A stretch of 64,000 nt of DNA from positions 1,116,001 through 1,180,000 of the forward strand of contig NZ_CP104381.1 in assembly GCF_030582395.1 (NCBI RefSeq), in the 5' to 3' direction. Below, piece after piece: positions 38,699-49,230 of the stretch. Positions within the stretch are counted from its first letter, which is position 1. Each line of letters opens with the position of its first letter. Source of the DNA: Ralstonia pickettii. GTDB taxonomy: Bacteria > Pseudomonadota > Gammaproteobacteria > Burkholderiales > Burkholderiaceae. The notes beneath the pieces are model-generated. The model searched no databases and was not told where the DNA came from. It saw only the letters and a program-made list of their open reading frames with translations. The position numbers and the translations under genes were made by a program.

Positions 38699-39928
38699 TC
38701 ATCGCTGCGCGGGTCCAGCCAGCCTGAGCCAGCCTTCTTCGTACCATGCGTGGAGCGTGTCCATTAGATCCGGCATGCCAGCCGCCGCATCCACCGACGC
38801 TGCGCTTGCACGACGCGCGTCAGCCAACGCGGAAAGCCACGCAAGCAACGTTCCCGAGGGCTCGAACGTGTCGCCGTTGATCCAGAAGCGTTGCGCGTCA
38901 TACAGCGCCTGCGTTCGCGCATCGAGGACGATGCCTTCCTTGCGCGCCCGGGCCGTGAAGCGTGCGAGCGGCAAGCGAGGCTGCGTGATGAAGTCGACGT
39001 GATCCTTCGGCTCGGACAGGTACGCGCCGAGGAATTCACCAACGAGATCAGGTGTCCAGCGCAACGCGTTGAGCTTCTGCGCAAGGGCCTTGACCATGGC
39101 GGCGGGCAGTTCGCCGGGGTGTTCGGTCGGCTTTTGGTCCGGGTCTGCGTAGCGGCCTTCAAAGTTGGGATCGTCTTCCAGCGTTTGCGACAGGAAGCCC
39201 AGAAAGTGGCCCGCCAATTCTCGGTACGACGGTGAGCGGAAACCGATCGAGTACGTCATGCACTCACCCTCGGCCACGCCGTCGTGCGCGTAGTGCGGGG
39301 GCAGATAGAGCATGTCGCCGGGTTCGAGCACGAACTCCTCTTCGGGCTGGAAATTGGCGAGGATCTTCAGCGGCAGATCGGGCACGAGCGTGAGATCGTC
39401 CTGCGCGGAGATGCGCCAACGGCGTTTGCCGTGCGCCTGCAGCAGGAACACATCATACGAATCGAAGTGCGGGCCGACGCCGCCGCCGTCGGTCGCGAAG
39501 CTGATCATCACGTCGTCGAGCCTCGCATCCGGAATGAATCGGAAACGCTGCATCAGCGCCTCGACTGCCGGCTCGACGAGATTCGCGCCTTGCACGAGCA
39601 CCGACCAGTTGCGTGTCTTGCGTGAAGGCAGCGGGCGTTCGTCGAAGGGGCCGTGGTTGAACGACCAGCGCCCGCGCGATTGCGCAATCAGGCGGGACTC
39701 GACATCGGGGCGTGCAGCCAAGGCAAGTACACGTTCGGGCGATAGCGGAAAGTGCAGCGCACGCATCTCCTCAGGTGAGAGTGCCTGACGGATCAGCAGC
39801 GGCTTTTTCTGCCAGTGCGTACGCATGAAATCGCGCGGTGACAGACCGCCCAGGAGTTGCGCCGGATGCCCCGCTGGAAGAGCGGGTTGGACGCCGCCAT
39901 CGGCAGCGTATAATGGGACTTCGTTCAT
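38699..39928 (-). CDS. roxA: ribosomal oxygenase RoxA (YcfD-type JmjC protein)
   Basis: 409 residues from the ATG at 39928. The double-stranded beta-helix iron site is seen: His154-x-Asp156 in GPHFDSYD, and His212 or His215 in LPPHYAHDG. E. coli YcfD hydroxylates Arg81 of ribosomal protein L16 using 2-oxoglutarate. The protein is somewhat longer than YcfD (373). Its start codon is 11 bases from the divergent slyD start, and the slyD promoter lies inside its first codons. Confidence 0.9.
   Translation of the reverse strand: MNEVPLYAADGGVQPALPAGHPAQLLGGLSPRDFMRTHWQKKPLLIRQALSPEEMRALHFPLSPERVLALAARPDVESRLIAQSRGRWSFNHGPFDERPLPSRKTRNWSVLVQGANLVEPAVEALMQRFRFIPDARLDDVMISFATDGGGVGPHFDSYDVFLLQAHGKRRWRISAQDDLTLVPDLPLKILANFQPEEEFVLEPGDMLYLPPHYAHDGVAEGECMTYSIGFRSPSYRELAGHFLGFLSQTLEDDPNFEGRYADPDQKPTEHPGELPAAMVKALAQKLNALRWTPDLVGEFLGAYLSEPKDHVDFITQPRLPLARFTARARKEGIVLDARTQALYDAQRFWINGDTFEPSGTLLAWLSALADARRASAASVDAAAGMPDLMDTLHAWYEEGWLRLAGPAQR
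39887..39914 (+). promoter_or_regulatory. sigma-70 promoter of slyD inside the roxA coding region
   Basis: TTGGAC (39887-39892), a 16-base spacer and TATAAT (39909-39914). The predicted start at about 39921 gives a leader of about 19 bases. All of it lies within the first codons of the divergent roxA gene. Confidence 0.7.
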
Positions 39929-39939
39929 GGAGTGCGCAA

Positions 39940-40467
39940 TTGAAAATCGCGAAGAATACGGTGGTGTCGGTGGCATACAAACTGTCCGACGCGCAGGGCA
40001 ACGTCATCGAGGAATCCGATGAGCCGATGGTGTATTTGCACGGCGGCTATGATGGCACGTTCCCCAAGATCGAGGAAGCGCTAGACGGCCAGGAGCAAGG
40101 CTACGAGACCAAGCTGCAGCTCGAGCCGGACGACGCTTTCGGTGACTACGATCAAGAACTGATCAAGATCGAGCCGCGTGACCGCTTCCCCGAGCCGCTC
40201 GAAGTCGGCATGCAGTTTGAGGGCGTGCCCGAAGACGGCGACGAGGAAGACGCCATCGTCTACACCGTCACCGACGTGGCGGAGGATAAGGTTGTGCTGG
40301 ATGGCAATCACCCGCTGGCAGGCATGGCCCTGCGCTTCGAGTTGAAGGTGACTGAAGTGCGTGAGGCCACGGCTGAAGAAATCGAGCACGGCCACGTGCA
40401 CGGCGAAACGGGCCTCGAAGTGGTGGACGAAGACGAAGACGACGACAAGCCGCACACGCTGCACTGA
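39940..40467 (+). CDS. slyD: FKBP-type peptidyl-prolyl cis-trans isomerase SlyD
   Basis: 175 residues from a TTG start, which gives the family beginning MKIAKNTVVSVAYKL; GGAG lies 7 bases before it. The FKBP domain is split by the insert-in-flap domain (about 65-130). HGHVHGE near 150-156 and a strongly acidic tail (DEDEDDDKPHTLH) replace the Cys/His-rich metal tail of E. coli SlyD. It helps proteins fold and, in E. coli, delivers nickel; the nickel role is less likely here. A terminator follows. Confidence 0.92.
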   Translation: MKIAKNTVVSVAYKLSDAQGNVIEESDEPMVYLHGGYDGTFPKIEEALDGQEQGYETKLQLEPDDAFGDYDQELIKIEPRDRFPEPLEVGMQFEGVPEDGDEEDAIVYTVTDVAEDKVVLDGNHPLAGMALRFELKVTEVREATAEEIEHGHVHGETGLEVVDEDEDDDKPHTLH

Positions 40468-40490
40468 TCGGCGGTTTATCGAGATACGAG

Positions 40491-40516
40491 AACGGGAGCT
40501 TCGGCTCCCGTTTTTT
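40491..40516. terminator. terminator after slyD, overlapping the stop of the convergent phosphoesterase
   Basis: A 9-base-pair stem (40491-40499 with 40504-40512), a TTCG loop and six T. The minus-strand stop codon of the convergent gene (40515-40517) lies at its edge. Confidence 0.85.
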
Positions 40517-41591
40517 ATTGCGCCGGAGCAGGCGTGATTTCCGGCGCCGGGACGGGTGTGTTGTCGATGCGGCGGCTGCGGATATGGAAGAGCGGCGTCC
40601 GGCCCGGGGTGACCGACACCTCCAGCCAGCGGTCGAGCACCGGCGAACCATAGCTGCGCGCGCGCATGACGTGCGGGTCTGGGCGGCCGTCCTCGTCCTT
40701 GAGCGGGCGGTCGAGCATGAAGGTCTGGCTGGCACCGTGGATGAGCAGAACGGCACCGTCGTAGTCGCGCGTGAGCGCTCGCAACTGGCGCTTGAGCACC
40801 AGATAGCCGTCATGCGAGCGGCGGCGCAGCAAACCGTCCAACAGGTTGGGTGCTCGACGTCGCTCCCAGCCGTCTTCGAAGAGCGGATCGGCTTGCATCA
40901 TGACGACCACGCCGGCCATCTTGCGCTGACGCGCGACGGCAAAAGCCCGGGCGAGCCACTGGCGATTGGCTTCAAGGCGGTCTTCGTATTCGCCGTTGCG
41001 CCCGCCCGCGGTCTTGTAGTTATTGTTGTCGCCGGGCACGTTGAGGGTGACGAACAGAACGTCGCTCATCGTCCAGCGCGTGTTTTCGCGGTAGCTGCGG
41101 AACTTGGCCTGATCGGACTGGCGCATGACCGTCATGGTGCGCTGGCCAAGGGTGTTGTCGTCGGGGTAGAACAGCTCGCGCAGTCGCAACAGGCGTTCCA
41201 CCGGATCGAAGCTCCCGGCTGCGGGGCGCTGGCAGTCGCTCCAGTCGTGGTCGCCCGGGATGTAGATCACGGGGGCGATCAGGCTGTCGAGCAGGTCATG
41301 GCGCGCTTCGAGCAGCGTGTCGGAGCATGATTCATCACGCCCCTTGAGGTTGCCCAGGTGGACGACGAAGGCCGGATGCTCGGCGTCGATGGTGTCCAGC
41401 AGTGCGCGCACCGAGGCGACATCTTCGGCGCGTTCGGGCACGTTGCCGATGACCGAGAAAGTGAGGGTGGACGGCGCGTCATTTGCAGACTTCGCCCCTT
41501 TGGGCGCCGCCGCAGCAGCCATCGGCAGCAGCGTCGCCAACGCCAAGGCGATGCATTGAAGCCTGCGGGAAGTTGCGCCGAGCCGTGTCAT
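40515..41591 (-). CDS. secreted metallophosphoesterase-like protein
   Basis: 358 residues from the ATG at 41591; a TTG at 41600 is possible. A signal peptide is clear (IALALATLLPMAAAAAP). The body carries calcineurin-like motifs: FSVIGNVP, HLGNLKGRDESC, PGDHDWSDC (the GDHD block) and GASQTF near the end. Some positions depart from the usual metal ligands (GN instead of GD early on), so activity is uncertain. Its start is 5 bases from the mutS stop. It is co-directional with mutS. Confidence 0.78.
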   Translation of the reverse strand: MTRLGATSRRLQCIALALATLLPMAAAAAPKGAKSANDAPSTLTFSVIGNVPERAEDVASVRALLDTIDAEHPAFVVHLGNLKGRDESCSDTLLEARHDLLDSLIAPVIYIPGDHDWSDCQRPAAGSFDPVERLLRLRELFYPDDNTLGQRTMTVMRQSDQAKFRSYRENTRWTMSDVLFVTLNVPGDNNNYKTAGGRNGEYEDRLEANRQWLARAFAVARQRKMAGVVVMMQADPLFEDGWERRRAPNLLDGLLRRRSHDGYLVLKRQLRALTRDYDGAVLLIHGASQTFMLDRPLKDEDGRPDPHVMRARSYGSPVLDRWLEVSVTPGRTPLFHIRSRRIDNTPVPAPEITPAPAQ

Positions 41592-41596
41592 CGGGA

Positions 41597-44242
41597 TCAA
41601 GCGGACGGAGTCGCCAGCGCCTTGAGCCGGTACAGCGCATCGAGCGCTTCACGCGGCGTCATGTCATCGGGATCGATGCCGGCGAGTGCCTCCGTCAGTG
41701 CGCTGTCGGGTGCTTCGGCGTCGTCGTCTTCGTCGTCGATGGGCGTATCGGCGGCGAGGGCGAAGAGGTCCAACTGAGGCGTGGCACCGGTGTCGGCCGA
41801 ATGCTGCTCCAGCCACGCGAGCCGCTTGCGCGCGGCGCGAATGACCGGCTGCGGCACGCCCGCCAGCTGCGCGACCTGCAGGCCGTAGCTTTGGCTCGCC
41901 GGCCCTTCCTGCACGGCATGCAGGAAAACAATGCCGTCACCATGTTCGACTGCGGAGAGGTGCACGTTCGCAGCCTGAGCGAACTCCTGCGGCAGTTGCG
42001 TCAGTTCGAAATAGTGCGTTGCGAACAGCGTGTGGCTGCGGTTGTGCGAGAGCAAGTGACGCGCAATTGCCCAGGCGAGCGCCAAGCCGTCGAATGTGCT
42101 CGTGCCTCGCCCGATTTCGTCCATCAGCACGAGGCTGTTGGGCGTCGCGCGGTGCAGGATGGCAGCGGCTTCGGTCATTTCGACCATGAAGGTCGAACGC
42201 CCGCCCGCCAGATCGTCCGCCGCGCCAATGCGCGTGAAGATGCGGTCGATCGGTCCGATGACCGCGGCTTCCGCCGGCACAAATGCACCCACGTAGGCGA
42301 GTAGCACGACCAGTGCGGTTTGCCGCATGAAGGTCGATTTACCACCCATGTTCGGCCCCGTGATCAGGAGCAGTTTGCGGGTGTCCTGCAGCATGCAGTC
42401 GTTGGCGACGAACTGTTCGACTTGCTGTTCGACCACGGGATGGCGTGCGCGCGTCAGCTCAATGCCCGGTGCATCGGTCAGCGTTGGGCGCGACCAAGAC
42501 AGCGCATGCGCACGCTCAGCCAGCGTCGCGAGCACATCGGCCTGTGCGAGGGCGGCGGCGATGCGTTTGAACTCGGCCAGATGCGGCAGCAGTTTCTGCA
42601 GCAACTCTTCGTAGAGGACTTTCTCGCGCGACAGAGCACGGTCCTGCGCGGACAACGCTTTGTCTTCGAACGCCTTCAGTTCGGGCGTGATGTAGCGCTC
42701 GGCGTTCTTCAGCGTCTGGCGGCGGCGGTAATCGTCGGGCACCTTGGCGGCCTGGCCGTTGGTGACTTCGATGTAGAAGCCATGCACGCGGTTGTACTCC
42801 ACGCGCAGATTGGCAATGCCGGTGCGCTCGCGCTCTCGGGCTTCCAGATCGACGAGGAACTGGCCGCAGTTTTCGGAGATGTCGCGCAGCTCATCCAGGT
42901 CGGCATCGTAGCCGCGGGCGATGACGCCGCCGTCGCGCACCATGGCTGCCGGCTCGGCCATCACGGCGCGCTGCAGCAGGGCGTGGGCGTCTTCGGGCAA
43001 GCTCAGTGCGGCGTACAGCTCGGTCAGCAGCGGAGCCGCGTCACTCTGCGGCAGTTCTTCGCGAATCTCCGGCAGACGCGCCAGTGTGTCGCGCAACGAC
43101 GACAGATCCCGCGGGCGCGCCGACAGCAGCGCCAGTCGCCCCGTAATGCGCTCCACGTCCGACAGTGTGCGCAGCGTCGCACGCAACGTTTGCCAATCGC
43201 TGCCGAGCAGCACTTCAATCGCTTGCTGCCGTGCTTGCGGCACAGCGCGATCCCGCAGCGGATGATGCAGCCAGTGGCGCAGCAGGCGGCTGCCCATGCT
43301 GGTCGCGCAGGTGTCGAGCAGCGAAAACAGCGTCGGCGATTCCTGCCCACGAAGCGTTTCGGTCAGCTCCAGGTTGCGGCGCGTGGCGGTGTCCAGACCG
43401 ATGAATTCGCTTTCATGCTCGACGGTGAGGCCGATCACGTGGCGCAGGGATTGGCCTTGCGTGGCCGCTGCGTAGTTCAGCAGCGCACCGGCAGCGGCCA
43501 ATGCGGCCGTCAGCGTTTCCGCGCCAAAGGCGACGAGGCTCGCCACGCCGAGTTGTTCGCGCAGGCGGCGGGTGCCGGCTTCCACGTCGAAGTGCCAATC
43601 CGGCAGGCGCGTGCGGGCAACATCCACCTGGAGGGTGTTGAGCGTTGCATCGTCGGCCAGCACTTCGGCGGGGCGGATGCGTTCGAGTTCGCGGTCGAGC
43701 TGGTCGGGGCTGCATTCCATCACGCGCAATTCGCCGCCGACGAGGTTGAGCCACGCCAGGCCCATCAGCGGCGCCGCGCCGCGTTTGCCAGGCACGTGCG
43801 CGATGGCCAGCAGATGGTTGTTGATCTTGTCGGAAAGCAGCGCGGCGTCCGTCAAGGTGCCGGGCGTGACGACGCGCACGACCTTGCGTTCGACCGGCCC
43901 CTTGGTTGTGGCCGGGTCTCCGATTTGCTCGCAGATGGCAACGGATTCGCCCAGCTTAACCAGCTTGGCAAGGTATTGCTCGGCAGCGTGGAACGGGATA
44001 CCCGCCATGCGGATCGGATGCCCGTTGGAACTGCCGCGTGCGGTGAGCGTGATATCGAGCAGCCGCGAGGCTTTTTCGGCGTCTTCAAAGAAGAGCTCGT
44101 AAAAGTCGCCCATGCGGTAGAAGACAAGCGTGTCCGGATGCCCCGATTTCAGCCTCAAATATTGCTGCATCATCGGCGTGTGCTTGTCGAACGGGCCGTA
44201 TTTCGGGTCGATCTCCAGAACCGGAGCGGAGTGTTCAGCCAT
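41597..44242 (-). CDS. mutS: DNA mismatch repair protein MutS
   Basis: 881 residues. The N-terminal mismatch-recognition domain with the GxFYELF-type motif ([10 protein letters not shown], near 47-56), the connector and clamp domains, and the C-terminal ABC ATPase with GPNMGGKST (about residue 628) and [12 protein letters not shown] are all present. The length is normal. MutS finds mismatches and starts repair with MutL. The phosphoesterase gene follows 5 bases after its stop. A long open frame on the opposite strand is a shadow. Confidence 0.97.
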   Translation of the reverse strand: MAEHSAPVLEIDPKYGPFDKHTPMMQQYLRLKSGHPDTLVFYRMGDFYELFFEDAEKASRLLDITLTARGSSNGHPIRMAGIPFHAAEQYLAKLVKLGESVAICEQIGDPATTKGPVERKVVRVVTPGTLTDAALLSDKINNHLLAIAHVPGKRGAAPLMGLAWLNLVGGELRVMECSPDQLDRELERIRPAEVLADDATLNTLQVDVARTRLPDWHFDVEAGTRRLREQLGVASLVAFGAETLTAALAAAGALLNYAAATQGQSLRHVIGLTVEHESEFIGLDTATRRNLELTETLRGQESPTLFSLLDTCATSMGSRLLRHWLHHPLRDRAVPQARQQAIEVLLGSDWQTLRATLRTLSDVERITGRLALLSARPRDLSSLRDTLARLPEIREELPQSDAAPLLTELYAALSLPEDAHALLQRAVMAEPAAMVRDGGVIARGYDADLDELRDISENCGQFLVDLEARERERTGIANLRVEYNRVHGFYIEVTNGQAAKVPDDYRRRQTLKNAERYITPELKAFEDKALSAQDRALSREKVLYEELLQKLLPHLAEFKRIAAALAQADVLATLAERAHALSWSRPTLTDAPGIELTRARHPVVEQQVEQFVANDCMLQDTRKLLLITGPNMGGKSTFMRQTALVVLLAYVGAFVPAEAAVIGPIDRIFTRIGAADDLAGGRSTFMVEMTEAAAILHRATPNSLVLMDEIGRGTSTFDGLALAWAIARHLLSHNRSHTLFATHYFELTQLPQEFAQAANVHLSAVEHGDGIVFLHAVQEGPASQSYGLQVAQLAGVPQPVIRAARKRLAWLEQHSADTGATPQLDLFALAADTPIDDEDDDAEAPDSALTEALAGIDPDDMTPREALDALYRLKALATPSA

Positions 44243-44339
44243 GAGTGCTCAAAGCGCAGCGCGCCGCCCGATGTGATCCGATCAGGCCGCGCGCGGAAGG
44301 TGTGGAATCGCGCAATTGTTGCACACCCGCGATGCGGAT

Positions 44340-45236
44340 TCACCGCTCATCGTCTGCGAGCCGGGCTTCGAGAAAGTCGAGAAAGCAGGCGATCCGCGAA
44401 GCCAACTGGGTGTTGTGGTAGTACACCGCGTGAATCGGTTGCAGCACCTCCACCGTGGCGTCCGGCAGGACCTGCACAAGGTCGCCTGAGCGCCGGTCTT
44501 CCACGGTCATGAAATCCGCCAGACAGACGATGCCGGTGCCTTGCAGTGCAAGCTGGCGCAGGGTTTCACCGCTGGAGGCTTTGAGCGTGGGTTCGATGCG
44601 CAGGCGGTCGCCGTGCGGGCCGCGCAGGGGCCACAGGTTCAGCGATTCCGGTTGAACGAAGCCGAGCAGGGCGTGCGTTAGCAGGTCATCGACATTGCGC
44701 GGGCGGCCGTGCGCTTTCAGATACGCGGGGCTCGCGAGGACGCGAAGCCGCCGCGTGCCAAGCAGGCGTGCCCGCAGGGTGGAATCGCGCAGTGTGCCGA
44801 TGCGGATTGCCACGTCGGTGTCCTCTTCCAGCAGATCGATGATCAGGTCGTTGGTGTTCAGCTCCAGGTCGATCTGCGGATACCGTGCGCGGAAGTCGGG
44901 CACCAGGGGCGCCACCACATGCAGCATGAACGGCATGGCCGCATTGACGCGCAGGCGGCCGGCAGGCTGCTGGCGGCGCAGGGCGATCAGCTCCTCGGCC
45001 TCGTCGACGGCGGCGAGGATGTTGCGCGCATGCGCAAGAAATGACGTGCCCTCGTCGGTCAGCGACAGCCGCCGCGTGGTGCGAGAGAGCAGGGTGGTGT
45101 CCAGCTTCTCTTCCAGACGGCGCAGTGCGCGGCTCACGCCAGATACCGTCTGGCCCAGCTGCTCAGCCGCTGCGGTGACGGAGCCCGTATCGACGACGGT
45201 GCGGAAGGCAAGCAGTTCTTCGAGCGTGGTTTTCAT
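44340..45236 (-). CDS. LysR-family transcriptional regulator
   Basis: 298 residues. The N-terminal helix-turn-helix (TAAAEQLGQTVSGVSRALRRLEEKL) and the effector domain are typical of the family. It is divergent from a chemotaxis receptor gene, with 238 bases between them. The control target may be either neighbour or a distant operon; nothing in the sequence decides. The closest resemblance by eye is to the DsdC/GbpR-like general group, too weak to name. Confidence 0.85.
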   Translation of the reverse strand: MKTTLEELLAFRTVVDTGSVTAAAEQLGQTVSGVSRALRRLEEKLDTTLLSRTTRRLSLTDEGTSFLAHARNILAAVDEAEELIALRRQQPAGRLRVNAAMPFMLHVVAPLVPDFRARYPQIDLELNTNDLIIDLLEEDTDVAIRIGTLRDSTLRARLLGTRRLRVLASPAYLKAHGRPRNVDDLLTHALLGFVQPESLNLWPLRGPHGDRLRIEPTLKASSGETLRQLALQGTGIVCLADFMTVEDRRSGDLVQVLPDATVEVLQPIHAVYYHNTQLASRIACFLDFLEARLADDER

Positions 45237-45474
45237 CGTCGATTATCCATTCCAGATCAACAGAATTCTGCCCAATATGGCTTCCTCTGCAAAGATCGCG
45301 TGCGGCGCGGGGCGCGGTGGACGGGCGCAAAGGCAGCGATGCGGGCCATTGCCCGGGGTCGCCCCCTCAAGGTTGGCGGCCGGCCTGCCGATAGACCATT
45401 CGGACCCCTAAAACCATAGTGGGAACGCATTTGCGCAAATGGCGCCTTGCGATTCCGCTTCCGGAGACTCTGGA

Positions 45475-47331
45475 ATGAGCAAGCTCAGCTTTCGCCAAAA
45501 GCTTTGGCTGCCGCTGGTCATCAGCCTTGTCGCGCTGACGTTGATCTCGGTATTCAACGCGTATCAGGCGCGCGAGATCCGCGTGGAGGAGCGCAAGAAC
45601 AACCTCGTCAGCGTGACGACCATGGCCATGAACCTGGTCAAGCAGTACGACGACCTGACCAAGAACGGCACGTTGAGCAAAGACGCCGCGCAAAAGCAGG
45701 CGATCGACCGTTTCAAGGCCCTGCGCTACGACAAGGACGGCTACTTCACCATCACCAGTTCCAACAACGTGGTGGTGATGCACCCGATCAAGCCGGAGTT
45801 CATCGGCAAAGACCAATCCGGCTTCAAGGATGCGCAAGGCAATGCGGTCTACGCGGGCTTGACCACTGCCGCCAAAGATCCGAAGGGCGGATTCACCAGC
45901 TATGTGTGGCCGAAAGTCGGCGGCACGGATCCGGTGCCCAAGACGGCATTCGCGATGCGCTATGAGCCGTGGGACTGGGTTTTCTCGACCGGCGTCTACA
46001 TGGACGACATCAACGCTGCATTCATGACGTCGCTTTACCAGACCGGCGGCCTGCTTCTGCTGGTGGGCGGCTTGCTGGTGCTGCTGGGCAGCGTTGCGAA
46101 CCGCAGCCTGCAGCGCACGCTGGGCGGCGACCCCGCCTACGCGGCTGACGTTGCCAACCGCATTGCCGGCGGCGACCTGACGGTGGAGATCGCCACCCGT
46201 GCTGACGACAACGACAGCCTGCTCTACGCGATGAGCCGCATGCGCGGCGCGCTGGTGGACACCATCGGCCGCATCAAGGGCGCGTCGGAAACCATTGGCA
46301 CCGCCACGCGCGAGATCGCCAGCGGCAACCTCGACCTCTCGTCGCGCACCGAACAGCAGGCCAGCTCGCTCGAAGAAACGGCTTCGGCCATGGAGCAGCT
46401 GATGTCGACCGTGCAGCAGAACGCCGACAACGCGCAGCAGGCCAACCAACTGGCCGCGTCCGCCTCGGATGTGGCCGTGCGCGGCGGCGATGTGGTGACG
46501 CGCGTGGTGGAAACCATGGGCTCCATCAACGCGTCGTCCCGCAAGATCGTCGACATCATCGGCGTGATCGACGGCATTGCGTTCCAGACGAACATCCTTG
46601 CGCTGAATGCGGCAGTGGAAGCCGCCCGTGCTGGGGAACAGGGCCGTGGTTTTGCCGTGGTGGCCGGTGAGGTGCGCAGCCTTGCGCAGCGCAGCGCCGC
46701 TGCCGCCAAGGAGATCAAGGCGCTGATCGACGATTCCGTCGTCAACGTGGATGCAGGCAGCGCGCTGGTGGAAGAAGCGGGCACGACCATGCGCGAGATT
46801 GTGGCGAGCGTGAAGCGCGTGACCGACATCGTTGGCGAGATCTCGTCCGCCAGCCAGGAACAGCGTTCGGGCATTGAGGAAGTGAGCCACGCCGTCACGC
46901 AGCTTGACGACGCCACGCAGCAGAACGCCGCGTTGGTGGAGCAAGCGGCTGCCGCAGCGCAATCCCTGGAAGAGCAGGCGGTGAGCCTGACCCAGGTGGT
47001 GGCGCAATTCCGCTTGGATGCGCACGCGCTGCGTGCCCCCGCCATGGTGGCCAGGGTTGAACCGGTGGTTGCGCCGGTCAAGCCCGTCGCAGTTGCTGCT
47101 CCGGCGGCGCCCAAGGAAGAAGCGCCGCGCCGCGAAGCCGCCAAGCCGAGCACCGAAGCCGCCAGGCCCAAGCTGACGTCGCGCAAGCCGCCTGTGCTGC
47201 GAAAGGCTGCTGCCAAGCCGGTCGAGCGAACCGAAAAGAAGCCGGCTGCACCGGCAGCGATCCCCGCGAGCCTGACCAAGGCGAAGCCTCTGGTCGCCGC
47301 TGGAGGCGACGCCGACTGGGAAACGTTTTGA
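45475..47331 (+). CDS. methyl-accepting chemotaxis protein with a Cache domain
   Basis: 618 residues from the ATG at 45475 (GGA ahead of it). There are two membrane helices (about 10-30 and 186-208) with a single Cache periplasmic domain between them: [20 protein letters not shown] and [13 protein letters not shown] are sCache_2 signatures. A HAMP domain is followed by the signalling domain, with the hairpin tip [20 protein letters not shown] (about 365-384). A Lys/Pro/Ala-rich linker ends in DWETF, matching the CheR-binding pentapeptide. Ligand unknown. A second receptor follows. Confidence 0.93.
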   Translation: MSKLSFRQKLWLPLVISLVALTLISVFNAYQAREIRVEERKNNLVSVTTMAMNLVKQYDDLTKNGTLSKDAAQKQAIDRFKALRYDKDGYFTITSSNNVVVMHPIKPEFIGKDQSGFKDAQGNAVYAGLTTAAKDPKGGFTSYVWPKVGGTDPVPKTAFAMRYEPWDWVFSTGVYMDDINAAFMTSLYQTGGLLLLVGGLLVLLGSVANRSLQRTLGGDPAYAADVANRIAGGDLTVEIATRADDNDSLLYAMSRMRGALVDTIGRIKGASETIGTATREIASGNLDLSSRTEQQASSLEETASAMEQLMSTVQQNADNAQQANQLAASASDVAVRGGDVVTRVVETMGSINASSRKIVDIIGVIDGIAFQTNILALNAAVEAARAGEQGRGFAVVAGEVRSLAQRSAAAAKEIKALIDDSVVNVDAGSALVEEAGTTMREIVASVKRVTDIVGEISSASQEQRSGIEEVSHAVTQLDDATQQNAALVEQAAAAAQSLEEQAVSLTQVVAQFRLDAHALRAPAMVARVEPVVAPVKPVAVAAPAAPKEEAPRREAAKPSTEAARPKLTSRKPPVLRKAAAKPVERTEKKPAAPAAIPASLTKAKPLVAAGGDADWETF

Positions 47332-47406
47332 CCCACGATTGACCTTCACCTCGTTGACCCCGCACACCGCAAGCATGTGCTTGCCTGCGGGGACCCCGGA
47401 GACAAG

Positions 47407-49218
47407 ATGGACCGCGTTTTGAAGAACACCAGCGTGCGCGCTGGCCTGCTGGCGATTCTGATCACCTTTGCACTGATGATTGTGGTCGGAGCTGCGGTGG
47501 GTGTGCTGGCGCTGCGTATCACCAACGCCGCGACCGAGCGCGTGCACGCGATTTCCGATCGCAGCATGCTGCTGAACGACGCGTACAAGGACATGCAGCG
47601 CGCACGCACCGGCATGTCACGCTTATACAGCGTCCTGCGTGAAAACATGGACGAGGCTGCCAAGACGGCAGCGCTTGCCAGTTCGGAGAAAGGCCTGAAG
47701 AAGGCAATCGAGCAGGTGGAAGCATTCAAGAATGCGCCACGTATCGAAGGTGTCGACGAGTCGCTGCGCCAGGCAATCGTCCAGGCCGCGCAGACGCACA
47801 TCGAAGCCGTGCAGCGCGCTCTGGCGGCGTTGCGGACCGGCGACGCCGCTGCGTATGCGCAGCTCAACTACAAGGACGTGACGGATACCGGCGCCGCGTG
47901 GTCGGTGCAGATCGAAAACTTCCAGCAGCTCGTCAAGAAGCTGGCCAAGGACGAGGCAGACGATGGCCGTGCGCGTTACGAAACGATCCTGAAGTTCGTG
48001 GCGCTCGGCATTGCCATGGCACTCGCGTTGATCGTGGCGGTGTTTTACGGTCTCAAGGCCTTCGTGATCACCCCGCTGAACGAAGCCGTCGCCGTGCTCA
48101 GCCGCGTGGCCGAGGGCGATTTGGCCGTGCACGTCAAAACGGGTGGCCGCAATGAACTCGGTCGCCTGCTGGCTGCCGTGGGCCGCATGCGTGAGAGCCT
48201 GGTGAACACCGTGCGCCAGGTGCGCAACAGCTCGGACTCGGTCAACACCGGCGCGCACGAAATCGCCAGCGGCAACCTCGATCTGTCTTCGCGTACCGAG
48301 CAGCAATCGGCCTCGCTCGAGAAGACGGCTGCCAGCATGGAGCAGATGACCTCCACCGTCACCAACAACTCCGAGAACGCCCGCCAGGCCAGCGCGCTGG
48401 CGTCGAATGCCGCAGACCTGGCTTCGCGTGGCGGCGAGGTGGTGCGCGGCGTGGTAGCCACGATGGACGACATCAGCGCCGGCTCCCGCAAGATGGCCGA
48501 CATCATTGGCGTGATTGACGGCATTGCCTTCCAGACCAACATCCTCGCCCTGAATGCGGCAGTGGAAGCCGCCCGCGCCGGCGAGCAGGGCCGCGGTTTT
48601 GCCGTGGTGGCCGCCGAGGTGCGCGCGCTGGCTCAACGCAGTGCTGCGGCCGCCAAGGAAATCAAGACGCTGATTGATGATTCGGTGTCGCGCGTGCAAG
48701 CGGGGCACTCGCAGGTGGCGCAAGCCGGCGAGACCATCTCCGAGACGGTGGAAGCCGTGCGCCGCGTCGCCAATATCGTTGAAGACATTGCTTCCGCCTC
48801 GGCCGAGCAGACGCAGGGCATCCTGCAGATCGGCCAGGCCGTGACGGAAATGGAGCAGGTGACGCAGCAGAACGCCGCGCTGGTCGAACAGGCGGCCGCT
48901 GCCGCGCAGTCGCTGGAAGAACAGGCGCAGAACCTCACGCAGGTGGTGTCGCAGTTCCGGCTGGATGGTGCCGAGACCGCCGCTGTAGCCGTGCAGAAGC
49001 CGGAGAAGGTTGCCAAGCCTGCGGCCAAGGCTCCTGCCAAGCCGGTCAGCGCAGCCAAGCCCGCACGTGTCGCGCTGCGCAAGCATGAAGCGAAGACGGC
49101 AACTCAGCCGGCGGCGCCCGTCGCCGCGCTCGCGGTCGCTTCGGCTGCCGCTCCCTCACGCAAGCAACCGTTGGCTGTGGCCGGCGGAGGCTCCGACGCC
49201 GATTGGGAAACGTTCTGA
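47407..49218 (+). CDS. methyl-accepting chemotaxis protein, Tar-like four-helix sensor
   Basis: 603 residues from the ATG at 47407. A four-helix-bundle ligand domain lies between two membrane helices (about 13-33 and 197-217), as in Tar/Tsr. A HAMP domain (AVAVLSRVAEGDLAVHVK) and a signalling domain with the same hairpin tip (near residue 390) follow. It ends in DWETF like its neighbour, so it should bind CheR. It is 75 bases after the first receptor gene, and the two probably arose by tandem duplication with different sensors. Confidence 0.93.
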   Translation: MDRVLKNTSVRAGLLAILITFALMIVVGAAVGVLALRITNAATERVHAISDRSMLLNDAYKDMQRARTGMSRLYSVLRENMDEAAKTAALASSEKGLKKAIEQVEAFKNAPRIEGVDESLRQAIVQAAQTHIEAVQRALAALRTGDAAAYAQLNYKDVTDTGAAWSVQIENFQQLVKKLAKDEADDGRARYETILKFVALGIAMALALIVAVFYGLKAFVITPLNEAVAVLSRVAEGDLAVHVKTGGRNELGRLLAAVGRMRESLVNTVRQVRNSSDSVNTGAHEIASGNLDLSSRTEQQSASLEKTAASMEQMTSTVTNNSENARQASALASNAADLASRGGEVVRGVVATMDDISAGSRKMADIIGVIDGIAFQTNILALNAAVEAARAGEQGRGFAVVAAEVRALAQRSAAAAKEIKTLIDDSVSRVQAGHSQVAQAGETISETVEAVRRVANIVEDIASASAEQTQGILQIGQAVTEMEQVTQQNAALVEQAAAAAQSLEEQAQNLTQVVSQFRLDGAETAAVAVQKPEKVAKPAAKAPAKPVSAAKPARVALRKHEAKTATQPAAPVAALAVASAAAPSRKQPLAVAGGGSDADWETF

Positions 49219-49230
49219 TCGGTTGAGAAC

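Noticed and set aside
42320..44512. A 730-codon open frame on the plus strand opposite mutS
   Set aside because: mutS has all its motifs on the other strand; the plus-strand peptide has no family features.
45367..47547. A 726-codon open frame on the minus strand opposite the first receptor
   Set aside because: Complement of a receptor gene with strong codon bias; His/Arg/Gly-rich and without motifs.
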